Shown in pieces: positions 1 to 9,809 of a stretch of DNA of 40,585 nucleotides. This DNA comes from an uncultured Treponema sp. GTDB lineage: Bacteria > Spirochaetota > Spirochaetia > Treponematales > Treponemataceae. The notes below the pieces were generated by a model. That model worked only from the letters and a program-made list of their open reading frames with translations. It was not told the DNA's origin and did no database searches. Made by a program: the position numbers and the translations under genes. The DNA is taken from NCBI GenBank assembly GCA_946185185.1, contig CAMHIV010000002.1:1-40585 (forward strand), in the 5' to 3' direction. The first letter of the stretch is position 1. The number at the start of each line of letters is the position of its first letter.

Positions 1-1365
1 AATCAAAACAGTGTCGGAAGAAACTTCTGTCTGCACATTTCCAGAAGCAACATCGTCCATGGTAATTTTTTTCTGAATCGCTGTAGTAAAAAAATATTTA
101 ATCGGAAAAGTTCCCCATTCACAGTGAAGAAATTTACTATCTGCGATTCTGGATACAGTCGATTCGTGAATTCCAACTATTTCTGCAAACTGTCGTTGTG
201 TAAGGGGTTTTAAATTTCCCGGTCCCAATCTGAAAAAATCACTTTGGTGAGAAACAAGATGAGAACAGGCATTTATAATCACCTGGTTTCTAAAATTCAA
301 TGTATCTAAAAACGATTCGGCAGCCTGAAGCTGAGAACGCACAAACTGCTTTACTTCAGAATTTTTTAAATCTTTTTGCGCTTCATTTTTAAAATCCGGA
401 GCAATTTGAACCACAGGAAGAATATCATTTGCAGGAAGAACCCGGAAATATGAATTTTCCCCGTCTGAAATAAAGCCCTTTTCTAAATCTTCATTTTCCA
501 GGAAGCCATAATTATGCGTAACATAAACATCCGGGCGGACATAAACTGAATTTTCAGAACTGTATTCCCGGGCCGGATAAGGATTCAAAGATTTTATAAA
601 ATCAACTGCTTCTTGAACCTTTGCAAGAGTAACCTGATTTTTTTGAATTTCAAGTTCCCCTTCCGGGCGGAAAGCAAGTTTACTCTGCTCTTCAAGATAA
701 TCGAGAATTTTGTGACGAACTTTTTCGTAAACTGGAGGAGTAATAAAATCCAGATGCCCGTTCAAAATAAACAAAGCCAGGGAAGGTGAATCCGAACGAA
801 GTCTTGCCTGCAGAAAAAGACTTTGACTTATATTTTCTACACAAATTCCAGGCGGATCAAAATGCTGAATTTTTGCAAGACACTTTTCAAGGAATTCTAT
901 TGTGTGCCGGGGATTATCGCGATCCAGGTAAATAGAAGGCGCAAAAACAAAAAAGCCGTTTGAATCAAGATTTTGAATCAGTTTTTGACAGAGTTCTATT
1001 TCATCTGTCGATGAAGAAGAAATATTCAGCTGCTCAAGGAGATGTTCCTGCAAAGTCTGCTTCGGGGCCGGCGCCGTTTCCAGCATGAGTTGAAAATCTC
1101 GGGAAGCCTGTTCACCGGAAGCGGAAGAAACGCCTGTATGCACGGTGGAAAGTTCATTTTTTCGACGCAAAGCCGAAGTTCCTTCTGAAAAAGAATCGGA
1201 AACAAGTTCAAGAGCCGGATTTTCTTCAACCGCACCAAGAATTTCATCCCGCAATTCGTTGGAATTCATCCCGATCAAATTGAGGGTCTGAATCTGCCGC
1301 TGAGAAAGGCGTTGTATCTGTATTTGAGTAGTCTTCTGAACCTGTCCTAAAGCAAGCTTCGGCAT
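1..1365 (-). CDS. rpoN: RNA polymerase sigma-54 factor RpoN (3' end truncated by window edge)
   Basis: Minus-strand reading from ATG at 1365: MPKLALGQVQKTTQIQIQRLSQRQIQTLNLIGMNSNELRDEILGAVEENPALEL, the Q-rich N-terminal sigma-54 signature. The frame stays open to position 1 with an HTH-like LKPLTQRQFAEIVGIHESTVSRIADSKF. The ORF is missing from the supplied track because it has no stop inside the window. Confidence 0.93.
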   Translation of the reverse strand, partial: MPKLALGQVQKTTQIQIQRLSQRQIQTLNLIGMNSNELRDEILGAVEENPALELVSDSFSEGTSALRRKNELSTVHTGVSSASGEQASRDFQLMLETAPAPKQTLQEHLLEQLNISSSSTDEIELCQKLIQNLDSNGFFVFAPSIYLDRDNPRHTIEFLEKCLAKIQHFDPPGICVENISQSLFLQARLRSDSPSLALFILNGHLDFITPPVYEKVRHKILDYLEEQSKLAFRPEGELEIQKNQVTLAKVQEAVDFIKSLNPYPAREYSSENSVYVRPDVYVTHNYGFLENEDLEKGFISDGENSYFRVLPANDILPVVQIAPDFKNEAQKDLKNSEVKQFVRSQLQAAESFLDTLNFRNQVIINACSHLVSHQSDFFRLGPGNLKPLTQRQFAEIVGIHESTVSRIADSKFLHCEWGTFPIKYFFTTAIQKKITMDDVASGNVQTEVSSDTVLI

Positions 1366-1411
1366 GGAAAACATTATAGCATGAAAGAAAGAAATTTTGT
1401 ATTATGGAGTC

Positions 1412-2722
1412 ATGAAAACTTTTAGCGAAATGGGTGTAAAAATCCCTGAAATTTTATTGCCAAAAAATCTTGATGTGTCTACCTGGTCTGTAGTTGCCTG
1501 CGATCAATACACACAGGACAGAGAATACTGGAAAAATGTTGAAAAAACAGCGGCCGGAAAGCCTAGCACATTGAATATAATTTTACCCGAAGTGTATCTG
1601 AACGATGCTGACAAAAGCATCAGAATCGAAAAAATCCGCGAAACAATGAAAAATTATATCGAAAGCGGAATTTTTGCAGATGCACAGGAAGAATTCATTT
1701 ATGTTGAACGAAAAACCGCGTACGGCAGAGTTCGTCATGGTCTTGTATGCACAATCGACCTTGAAACTTATGAATGGAAGCCATTCAGCAAGGCTCTTAT
1801 CCGCGCAACAGAAGCTACAATCGTAGAACGAATTCCTCCAAGAATGGAAATCCGAAAGGGCGCTCCTCTTGAAACACCGCACATCATGCTGCTTGTAAAC
1901 GACCCGAACCATTCCCTTGTAGAAGGAACCGGCGAAAAAGTAAAATCACAGGCTCCTGTTTACAGCGGAAACCTTATGCAGAATTCCGGAAGCATCAGCG
2001 GATGGAAAGTTTGCGGCGAAGAAAATCTTGAATATGTTCGTTCAACACTGGAATCACTTGCAGAAAGCAACACCGCAGAAGACGGTTCAATCTTCCTTTT
2101 TGCAGTTGGAGACGGAAACCATTCTCTTGCAACAGCAAAAGCCGTTTGGGACGAATACAAAAAGGAACACCCGGAAGATACGGAAAGCAGAGTTCGCTAT
2201 GCGCTTGTTGAAATCGTAAACATTTACGACACAGGACTTACATTCGAACCAATTCACCGCGTAATTTTTGACGTTGATGCAGAAAGGCTTATTGCAGACA
2301 CAGCAGAAAAACTTAATGGAAAAACAGAAAACCTTGCATCTCCAGAAGAACTTGAAAAAGCAGTAAAAAACAGCAAGGCCGATTTTGGATTTGTATATCT
2401 GAAAGACGGAAAACAAGTTTACACTCTGCTTAAAACAGACATAACTGATCTGGCAGTAAGTCGTCTTCAGCCGGCACTGGATGAATTCCTTAAAGCCGAA
2501 AAAGCAAATGGAACAAAAGCAGAAATCGATTATATTCACGGGGCACAGGAAGTTTTCCGTTTGGGCGCAAAAGAAAATGCAACAGGAATTCTTTTGCCAC
2601 CAGTTGCAAAAGACAGCTTCTTTGCAACGATCAACGGGCGCGGACCTCTTCCACGAAAAAGCTTCAGTATGGGAGAAGCAGACGAAAAACGCTTCTACCT
2701 TGAATGCCGAAAGTTATTCTAG
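1412..2722 (+). CDS. DUF1015 family protein
   Basis: ORF 1397..2722. The start at 1412 has a GGAG ribosome-binding site just upstream. The protein resembles the DUF1015 family (VVACDQYTQDREYW, FAVGDGNHSLATAKAVW). Confidence 0.85.
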   Translation: MKTFSEMGVKIPEILLPKNLDVSTWSVVACDQYTQDREYWKNVEKTAAGKPSTLNIILPEVYLNDADKSIRIEKIRETMKNYIESGIFADAQEEFIYVERKTAYGRVRHGLVCTIDLETYEWKPFSKALIRATEATIVERIPPRMEIRKGAPLETPHIMLLVNDPNHSLVEGTGEKVKSQAPVYSGNLMQNSGSISGWKVCGEENLEYVRSTLESLAESNTAEDGSIFLFAVGDGNHSLATAKAVWDEYKKEHPEDTESRVRYALVEIVNIYDTGLTFEPIHRVIFDVDAERLIADTAEKLNGKTENLASPEELEKAVKNSKADFGFVYLKDGKQVYTLLKTDITDLAVSRLQPALDEFLKAEKANGTKAEIDYIHGAQEVFRLGAKENATGILLPPVAKDSFFATINGRGPLPRKSFSMGEADEKRFYLECRKLF

Positions 2723-2724
2723 AA

Positions 2725-3906
2725 TTAATTTTCCTGGCAGCGAAAATATTTTAATCCGTCTGTCAGGGGAAGAGTTTTTTTGATTCGTTCGTAACATAAG
2801 CCGGAAATCGAAGAAAATGCAGAAGATGCTTTTTCTATTGGTTCCGGCTTTTGAATTATTATGCACTTTCTATTTCCACCGTCCAAAGCATTCTGGCGCA
2901 CAACCGCTTCAAATGTAGTTCCGCTTCCTGCAAAAAAATCCATCACAAGGGAATCTTTCTTCATGTTTGCGATGCAGATAAAATGCTGCACAAGAGAAAC
3001 AGGTTTTGGATTATCGAAACAATTTTTTTCGCCCAGAAGAGAATCCAGTTCCGACTGAGCCGCGCGGGTTGATTGGGTAAAATCAATTATATTTTTTGGA
3101 ATAATCTGATTTTTTTCACCGTTGAATATTTTTCTGCGCGGCACATTTGAATAATCCGGCGCATCGCCCCAGTAAATTTTGTTTTCGCGGATAAGTTTTT
3201 CCATCTCACCTTTTTCAACAAGCCATTGTCGCTTCCAGCTTTTTCCGCTTGGAGAAACAATTTCATAAAAATTAGGATGATTTGGATTTGAGCGCTCTTC
3301 TGAAAAACTGATACTCCCGCTAAACCAGGCTCCCCGTTGATCACCGTCCGGATTTTTTGTAGCCCAGTCAGTAGTTTCAAAATCAACAAAAGGAAGAAGT
3401 TTTTTGCGATTTTTTGCGTAACACAAAGTCGACTGCTGCAGAGTCCGAGAATGAAAATCCTTTTTACCTTTCCCGTGAAGCCACATAAAATCGTTTATGA
3501 AATTTTCAGACCCAAAAATTGAATCGCACAAAAGCTTAAGGCGATAAACTTCTTCCTGACCGATGGCAATAAAAATGCACCCCGATTCGCAAAGAAATCG
3601 TTCTGCGAGTTCCAGCCGGCGTTTCATAAAACTGAGCCAGGAATCAACAGAAAAAGAATCGTTATATACAAAACTTTTTTTGCCGGTATTGTAAGGGGGA
3701 TCAATGTAAATAAAATCAATTTTGTTTTCAAAATCCGGGAGAAGAAATTTTAAAGACGGATAATTATCACCTTCGATAAAAAAATGGGTCAGACTTGAAT
3801 CTGTGCGAACTGACCTGGAAGGAACTTCACCAAAAGAATAACTCCTGACAAAATTATCCGAATCAGCCTTTTCTGCAACATCGTCCCACGAAATTGAAAA
3901 ACCCAT
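2725..3906 (-). CDS. Site-specific adenine DNA methyltransferase (beta class, Type III Mod-like)
   Basis: DFIYIDPPYNTG (motif IV) comes before MDFFAGSGTTFEAV (motif I), which is the beta-class order. Confidence 0.88.
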   Translation of the reverse strand: MGFSISWDDVAEKADSDNFVRSYSFGEVPSRSVRTDSSLTHFFIEGDNYPSLKFLLPDFENKIDFIYIDPPYNTGKKSFVYNDSFSVDSWLSFMKRRLELAERFLCESGCIFIAIGQEEVYRLKLLCDSIFGSENFINDFMWLHGKGKKDFHSRTLQQSTLCYAKNRKKLLPFVDFETTDWATKNPDGDQRGAWFSGSISFSEERSNPNHPNFYEIVSPSGKSWKRQWLVEKGEMEKLIRENKIYWGDAPDYSNVPRRKIFNGEKNQIIPKNIIDFTQSTRAAQSELDSLLGEKNCFDNPKPVSLVQHFICIANMKKDSLVMDFFAGSGTTFEAVVRQNALDGGNRKCIIIQKPEPIEKASSAFSSISGLCYERIKKTLPLTDGLKYFRCQEN

Positions 3907-3943
3907 GCTATTATTTTATCAAAAATTCTGTTATTATAGAAGA

Positions 3944-5548
3944 ATGAAAAAGAAAGCCCTTTTATACACTTCAAATTTTGAAAAGCTTGCAACTCTTGCC
4001 CAGACTCTTGTTCACGAAGGCTGGGAAATTATTTCTGCAGGAGCAACAGCAGATTTTCTGAAGGCGCAGAATATTGCAGTTACAATTGACCGTTCCCTGG
4101 AAGATCATTTTCTTCCGAATGAAAAGCTTGAAAATCTTCTTAGATTAATTGTTGGAACAGGGCGACAAATTCAGACAAGCCACACAAGGGCAGAATCTTT
4201 TATCAGTCTTGTCTGTGCAAATATAACACCGACTTTCCACAAACTAAACGATTTTCTTGAAAACGACAAATCTGATAACTGCATAGATTTAAACCTTATT
4301 TCGATAATTCGTTCGGCAGCAAAAAATTATAATAACGTTTTGATTCTGACCGATCCGGCAGATTACGACGAAGCTATTATTCAAATCAAAACAGAAAGCA
4401 TAACGACAGACTTCCGCCTGAAGCTTGCGGGAAAGGCCTTAAACCTTACTTCCGCTTACGATGCAACCTGCGCCTGCTCTATTATGTATCAAAGAGGAGA
4501 AGAAAAGTATCCAAATTATTATATGATTCCATTTAAGCGCCTTGCACGGCTTCGCCACGGAATGAATGAACAGCAGACGGCATACATTTATTCTTTGAAT
4601 GATCAGATAGGAGCTTTGAGCGGCTTAAAGAAAATTCAAGGAAAAGAACTTAACTTTAATATTCTGGAAAACTGTTTTGCAGTCTGGAAATGTATCAGTC
4701 TGTTCTTAAAGATTTTGAAAAACCCATTCACAGTAGAAAGTCTGGATGCAAATAATTATCCGTTCACAACTCAGTTTACACCGGCAGCTGGAAGTGTATT
4801 CACAATCGCAGTAAAAAATACAAATCCAATAGGAGCTGCTTTGGGTGGAAATCTTTTGGAATCCTTCAGAAAAACCTACGCCTGCGATCCAAGCTCATTA
4901 AATGGAGCAACCTTTGGCTGCAGTTCTGTTGTTGACCGGGAAGCCGCCGAGGAACTTATAAAAATCGATTTTAGGGCAATTATTGCACCAGATTTTTCGC
5001 GAGAAGCAAAAGAAATTCTTTCTCAGAAAAAAGAAATGCGCCTTGTAATTGCTTCTAAACCATTGAGTAATTACAACGAATTAAAATCAATCGACGGCGG
5101 ACTTATAGTTCAGGAGCCTGACTGGATTCCATTTAAACACTGGCGGGTAGTTACACAAACTCGTCCAACACAAAAACAGGTTGATTCGATGGCCTTCGGT
5201 ACCTTGCTTGCGATGATTGCAAAATCTGACGCAGCAATTATCTTGAACAATTTCGGAACAGTGGGAATTTCTGCGGGCAACACCAGCCGTTCAAAAGCAA
5301 TCCGACACGCAATCTACGATGCACAAGAGTTCTTTCAAAATAATGTAAATTGTGAAGACAGAAGTGCCGAAATTCTTATCAGTGACTCTTTGCTGAATTT
5401 CGATGAAAGCACAAAGGCACTTGCAGATGCAGGTATAAAAGCCATTATTCAGACTGGTGGAGCTCCAAACGATGAAGAATTTATTCAGTTCTGCAACGAA
5501 AAGGGAATTTCCATGGTCTTTACGGACATACAGCATCTTGCAATCTAA
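3944..5548 (+). CDS. Divergent PurH-like protein (AICAR transformylase/IMP cyclohydrolase family)
   Basis: PurH-like colinear motifs: EIISAGATADFL, VKNTNPIGAA, IIAPDFSREAKEIL, GGLIVQ, GTVGISAGNTSRSKAIRHAI, AGIKAIIQTGGAPNDEEFI, GISMVFTDIQHL. The better start is ATG 3944 rather than 3905. Confidence 0.8.
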   Translation: MKKKALLYTSNFEKLATLAQTLVHEGWEIISAGATADFLKAQNIAVTIDRSLEDHFLPNEKLENLLRLIVGTGRQIQTSHTRAESFISLVCANITPTFHKLNDFLENDKSDNCIDLNLISIIRSAAKNYNNVLILTDPADYDEAIIQIKTESITTDFRLKLAGKALNLTSAYDATCACSIMYQRGEEKYPNYYMIPFKRLARLRHGMNEQQTAYIYSLNDQIGALSGLKKIQGKELNFNILENCFAVWKCISLFLKILKNPFTVESLDANNYPFTTQFTPAAGSVFTIAVKNTNPIGAALGGNLLESFRKTYACDPSSLNGATFGCSSVVDREAAEELIKIDFRAIIAPDFSREAKEILSQKKEMRLVIASKPLSNYNELKSIDGGLIVQEPDWIPFKHWRVVTQTRPTQKQVDSMAFGTLLAMIAKSDAAIILNNFGTVGISAGNTSRSKAIRHAIYDAQEFFQNNVNCEDRSAEILISDSLLNFDESTKALADAGIKAIIQTGGAPNDEEFIQFCNEKGISMVFTDIQHLAI

Positions 5549-5567
5549 TTCTTAAAAAGGTAAGCAT

Positions 5568-6638
5568 ATGCTCTTTTATCTCGGCGGCTATTTGCAGCAA
5601 TTTTTTGGTCCGGCAAGACTTTTGCAGTCATATACAGTGCTTATAACACTTGCTCTTTACAGCGGTTTTGCACTGATTTATTTTATTCTTCCAAAATTCT
5701 ACGATTTTTTGCCACATGACAGGGGCAGAGAATTTACACTCACAGCCGAAGCTGCAAAAGGAAAGCCAACTGGAGCAGGTTCGATTTTTATAACTGTTTT
5801 TGCAATTCTAAGTTTTGTTTTTGTTCCTTTAAAAGCAACTCAAGCTTACATCGTTCTTTTAACATGGCTTACCATGCTTACAGGATTTCTTGACGACCGC
5901 AGCACCTCAAGCTGGGGAGAATACCGCAAGGCTTTACTCGATTTGATTCTTAGCATTGCAGCCTCACTTGTTCTTTACATTTCTGCAGGAAAACTTTCTG
6001 CAGACGGAAACGTGTATTTCTGGCTTCCGTTTATTTCACATCCGATACTAATTAATCCGGTTGTATATGTTTTGATTGGAATTGTAATTTTGTGGGCTTC
6101 TATCAATACCACAAACTGTACAGACGGCGTTGACGGTCTTAGCGGAACTTTGGTTCTTTTGGCTCTGATTACACTTGGAACAATTTTCTATTTTATTCTT
6201 GGACACAAAGATATTGCAGCATACCTTCTGGTTCCACACCTTTCTGATGGAGCAAGATGGGCTGTAATGACATTTACCCTTGCAGGAGTTTTAACCGGAT
6301 ACCTGTGGCATAACGCATACCCAAGTCACGTACTTATGGGAGATGCCGGAAGCCGCGCACTTGGATTTTTTATCGGCTGTGCTGTTCTGATTACCGGAAA
6401 CCCGCTTTTGATTCTGGGAACATCTACCGTAATCTTCTTGAACGGAGGAATGGGTCTCTTAAAAGTAGCACTCCTTCGTTTCTTCAAAATAAAGATTTTC
6501 CCAAATGTTCGTTTCCCATTGCATGACCACATGAGAAAGAACCGCGGCTGGTCTCCGGCTCAGATTCTTCTAAAATTCATGATTCTGCAGCTTTTGATAA
6601 CAGTTGCAATCGTAGGATTATTCTTTAAGGTACGATAG
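5568..6638 (+). CDS. mraY: Phospho-N-acetylmuramoyl-pentapeptide-transferase (MraY family)
   Basis: Multi-spanning membrane protein with NTTNCTDGVDGLSGT, MGDAGSRALGFFIG and FPLHDHMRKNRGWSPAQI, which are MraY signatures. Confidence 0.9.
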   Translation: MLFYLGGYLQQFFGPARLLQSYTVLITLALYSGFALIYFILPKFYDFLPHDRGREFTLTAEAAKGKPTGAGSIFITVFAILSFVFVPLKATQAYIVLLTWLTMLTGFLDDRSTSSWGEYRKALLDLILSIAASLVLYISAGKLSADGNVYFWLPFISHPILINPVVYVLIGIVILWASINTTNCTDGVDGLSGTLVLLALITLGTIFYFILGHKDIAAYLLVPHLSDGARWAVMTFTLAGVLTGYLWHNAYPSHVLMGDAGSRALGFFIGCAVLITGNPLLILGTSTVIFLNGGMGLLKVALLRFFKIKIFPNVRFPLHDHMRKNRGWSPAQILLKFMILQLLITVAIVGLFFKVR

Positions 6639-6642
6639 AACT

Positions 6643-7884
6643 CTAATTAAAGAGCGCTACCAGTGTTTTTGAGTCCTTCTGAATATTCTCGATAATACAA
6701 TATTCGTTTGGCATGTGAGCACATTCATCCATTGTGCTCCAAACAACACAAGGATAACCTTCGCGACGAAGTTCTGCACCAACAGTTCCACCGCCGATTC
6801 CGATTGTACGGGCATCAAGTCCATGAACAGACTTAATTGCCTCAGAAAGTTTTTTTACAACCGGCGAATCTACTGGTGTTGCAGGACTTTCGCTCATCTG
6901 CAAAGTTTCATAGCATACTTCAACGCCGTATTTTTCTTCGATTTTTGCGCAACAAATTTCAACCTGTGAAAGAACCTGTTCCAGAGAATAACACGGAAGT
7001 ATGCGGCAATCCATGCAGAAAGTATCTTCGCCCGGAATAATATTCACCCCTTCAACATTTGAAAAACGCATAGTCGGCTGGAATGTAGAATAATCCGGCT
7101 CAAAAAGAGAATCCTTTTTATTGAAAACATTTTGCAAATTATGAAGTTCAAGACTTAGCGCACAGGCTGCAAGGCAGGCATTTTTTCCCTGATCTGGTCT
7201 GGAACCATGACACTGCTTTCCTTTTACATGAACCTTAAGCCAGAGAATATTTTTTTCTGCAACTTCAATTGTTTCGCCTTTTGGATCCCCGCCATCAGGA
7301 ATAAGATAAAGATCGTTCTTTTTGAATAAATCAGTATTCTTTAAAAGCCAGATTACGCCATATTTTGAGCCAACTTCTTCATCTGCCATAAAAAGCAGCT
7401 TTACTGTGTGAGCTGGTTTTACGCCATTTTTGATAAATGCCAGAGCCGCAAAAACTGCACTCACAAGTCCCTGCTGATTGTCTTCAACGCCGCGACCAAA
7501 AAGTTTTCCGTCTTTTTCAACAACTTTCCATGGATCTGTTTTCCAAAGTCCGAGGTCGCCAACAGGAACAACATCAAGATGAGCCATTACCCAAACAGAA
7601 TGTTCATCACTTTCTCCTGGAATTGTAACTACGAGACTTGGGCGCTTTCCACTTTCTACGCGGCTGTCCGGAGCATCAAAACGAACAATCTGCTGTGAAG
7701 AAAAACCATTTTTTAAAAGCCAATCTGTAAGAGCGGCAGCCTTTTTATCCTCTCCCTGCCCTCCGTTTTCAGGAGCAAGAGCCGGGTGAGAAGTCAAAAG
7801 CGATTCAAGCTCAACCATTTTATCTTTGGAATTATCAATGAATTCAAACAATTTCTGCATATTGGACTCCAAATTAGACTGCAA
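6643..7884 (-). CDS. M20 family metallopeptidase/dipeptidase
   Basis: VWVMAHLDVVPVGD, GRGVEDNQQGLVSA, FMADEEVGSKYG and CHGSRPDQGKN match M20 metal-ligand motifs. Confidence 0.88.
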   Translation of the reverse strand: MQSNLESNMQKLFEFIDNSKDKMVELESLLTSHPALAPENGGQGEDKKAAALTDWLLKNGFSSQQIVRFDAPDSRVESGKRPSLVVTIPGESDEHSVWVMAHLDVVPVGDLGLWKTDPWKVVEKDGKLFGRGVEDNQQGLVSAVFAALAFIKNGVKPAHTVKLLFMADEEVGSKYGVIWLLKNTDLFKKNDLYLIPDGGDPKGETIEVAEKNILWLKVHVKGKQCHGSRPDQGKNACLAACALSLELHNLQNVFNKKDSLFEPDYSTFQPTMRFSNVEGVNIIPGEDTFCMDCRILPCYSLEQVLSQVEICCAKIEEKYGVEVCYETLQMSESPATPVDSPVVKKLSEAIKSVHGLDARTIGIGGGTVGAELRREGYPCVVWSTMDECAHMPNEYCIIENIQKDSKTLVALFN

Positions 7885-7893
7885 GCCGGGATT

Positions 7894-8874
7894 TTATTTC
7901 TTTGCGACTGCAAGTTTATATACGTCGTAGGTTGTCTTAATGAGAGTTTCTACATCGCTGTATTTAGCAGTCCAGCCAAGAATTTCGTGAGCAAGCTTGC
8001 TTGTTGCAACAAGATTTGCAGGGTCTCCAGGACGGCGTTCAACATACTCTGCTTTGATTTCCTGACCTGTGATTCGGCGGGCAGCTTCTACCATTTCTGT
8101 TACAGAAGTTCCAGTTTCGCTTCCGAGATTAAGTTTGAGATTCTGTTTTTTTGTAGAAATGTATTCCAATGCCTTAACATGAGCATCGGCAAGGTCGTTT
8201 ACATGAACATAGTCGCGGATACAAGTTCCATCCGGGGTGTCGTAATCGTTTCCGAAAATCTTCATTCCCGCACGCATTCCTACTGCAGTTTCCATGATAA
8301 TTGGAAGAAGGTTTGCTGGATTCTGTTCAAGACCTGTGATTTTTCCGTCAACATCGTATCCGGCAGCATTAAAATATCGCAAAGCTGCAAAATGCAAACC
8401 TTTAAGCTGCGAATACCAGTTCATAAATTCTTCGATAGAAAGCTTTGTGTAGCCGTAATAATTTTCTGGATTTTTAGGATGTTCTTCATCAATTGGAAGA
8501 TATTTTGGAGAACCAAAAATGGCAGCACTTGAACTGAATACCATGTTCAAACAATTGTGATTTACTGCCGAATTCAAAATATTCAAAGTGCCGGTAATAT
8601 TGTTCACAGAATATTTTTCTGGCTTAAGCATAGATTCGCCGGCAGCCTTGAATGCTGCAAGATGAATAAATGCATCGAATCCTCGGCCAAATGCAGCATC
8701 CAAATCTGCAGGAATTAAAATATTTCCGTAAATAAAATCATTTTCTGGAAAAAGGTTTTGTCTAAGTCCGCTGGAAAGATTATCAAAAACTGTAACCTTA
8801 TGACCATTTACCATAAGTTCCTTAACAACATGACTTCCAATATATCCGGCACCGCCGATTACTAATACTTTCAT
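7894..8874 (-). CDS. galE: UDP-glucose 4-epimerase
   Basis: MKVLVIGGAGYIGSHVVKEL Rossmann motif, YGYTKLSIEE, ALRYFNAAGYD and GTCIRDYVHVNDLADAH. Start taken as ATG 8874. Confidence 0.93.
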   Translation of the reverse strand: MKVLVIGGAGYIGSHVVKELMVNGHKVTVFDNLSSGLRQNLFPENDFIYGNILIPADLDAAFGRGFDAFIHLAAFKAAGESMLKPEKYSVNNITGTLNILNSAVNHNCLNMVFSSSAAIFGSPKYLPIDEEHPKNPENYYGYTKLSIEEFMNWYSQLKGLHFAALRYFNAAGYDVDGKITGLEQNPANLLPIIMETAVGMRAGMKIFGNDYDTPDGTCIRDYVHVNDLADAHVKALEYISTKKQNLKLNLGSETGTSVTEMVEAARRITGQEIKAEYVERRPGDPANLVATSKLAHEILGWTAKYSDVETLIKTTYDVYKLAVAKK

Positions 8875-8990
8875 ACAAATCTCCAAAAGAATTACCTTAA
8901 AGGCAAACTAACATACAAATAATAACATTTTATATGTCAGGTGTGAATACAGGTAACAGGTCGAATGCCGGATGTAAAAATAGCTTGAAT

Positions 8991-9782
8991 TTATTTTCTG
9001 TTTGCTTCAATCCATTTTACTGCAAAATCAACAATGGCTCTCTGGCTCATACATTTTACAGTTGCATTTCCGATTTCAGTAACAGAAATTGGATTTGATT
9101 CTTCGAAAGCTGCTCCTATCTGTTCAAAATCTTCGCCGTCAACAACCAGAGTTTCATAAGTTACCCATTTGCGCTTTCCGTTTACCATCATTGCACTGCT
9201 TTCGTTCGCATAATGCTTACTCGGGTATTCAGCGCGGACATCGGCAAGGTGGATAGAAGTGTTTTTATCATAACCTGTTCCAAGAAGCAAAACTTTTCCA
9301 TCGAGCTTGTACAATTTTGCCAAAGGAGAAGTTTCTCCAAAAATATCAGAAAGGTCGTGATCTTTTACAAGATATTCTGCATTTGGTCCCAAAGCTGCAA
9401 GAGAACGAGCCGGATGATCACTTCGAACAGCGCCCGGCCATTTTCGGAACATTTCGGCAACAGCACCCATGGTATTTGTTGGAGTAATATTTTTATCATA
9501 AGCAGGCCAGTTCTGGCGAATCAAATCCCACCATTCCTTTGGCTCTTCCCAATGAACGCCGGCAGTCGGATCAAGATTTTTCCAGGTCTGGGTAGGCATC
9601 ATAATTGTTCCGGTTTCACCAACAGTTTCTAAAAGCGCTTCGATCACTATCTGAGGACCGCCACAAACAAAGCCAAAGCTCTTGAGTGATGTATGAACAA
9701 TTACATTGTCTCCCTTTTTCAGGCCAATTTTTTCAAAGCCTGAAATCAAATCCTTTTTAAGAACAATTTTTCTTTCTGACAT
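8991..9782 (-). CDS. AAC(3)-family aminoglycoside N-acetyltransferase-like protein
   Basis: GDNVIVHTSLKSFGFVCGGPQIVIEAL, MMPTQTWKNLDP and AVRSDHPARSLAALGP are typical of the AAC(3)/YokD family. Confidence 0.85.
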   Translation of the reverse strand: MSERKIVLKKDLISGFEKIGLKKGDNVIVHTSLKSFGFVCGGPQIVIEALLETVGETGTIMMPTQTWKNLDPTAGVHWEEPKEWWDLIRQNWPAYDKNITPTNTMGAVAEMFRKWPGAVRSDHPARSLAALGPNAEYLVKDHDLSDIFGETSPLAKLYKLDGKVLLLGTGYDKNTSIHLADVRAEYPSKHYANESSAMMVNGKRKWVTYETLVVDGEDFEQIGAAFEESNPISVTEIGNATVKCMSQRAIVDFAVKWIEANRK

Positions 9783-9809
9783 AATGTATCCCCCTTGTTT
9801 TATCAGGAC

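Noticed and set aside
2725-5548. Methyltransferase plus PurH-like gene as a new defence system
   Set aside because: The genes are divergent and nothing links them functionally beyond adjacency. No nuclease or effector domain is visible nearby.
7786-8532. 248-aa plus-strand ORF
   Set aside because: Lies antisense over the M20 peptidase and galE, both strongly supported. Cys/Phe-rich, no recognisable domain; a shadow ORF.
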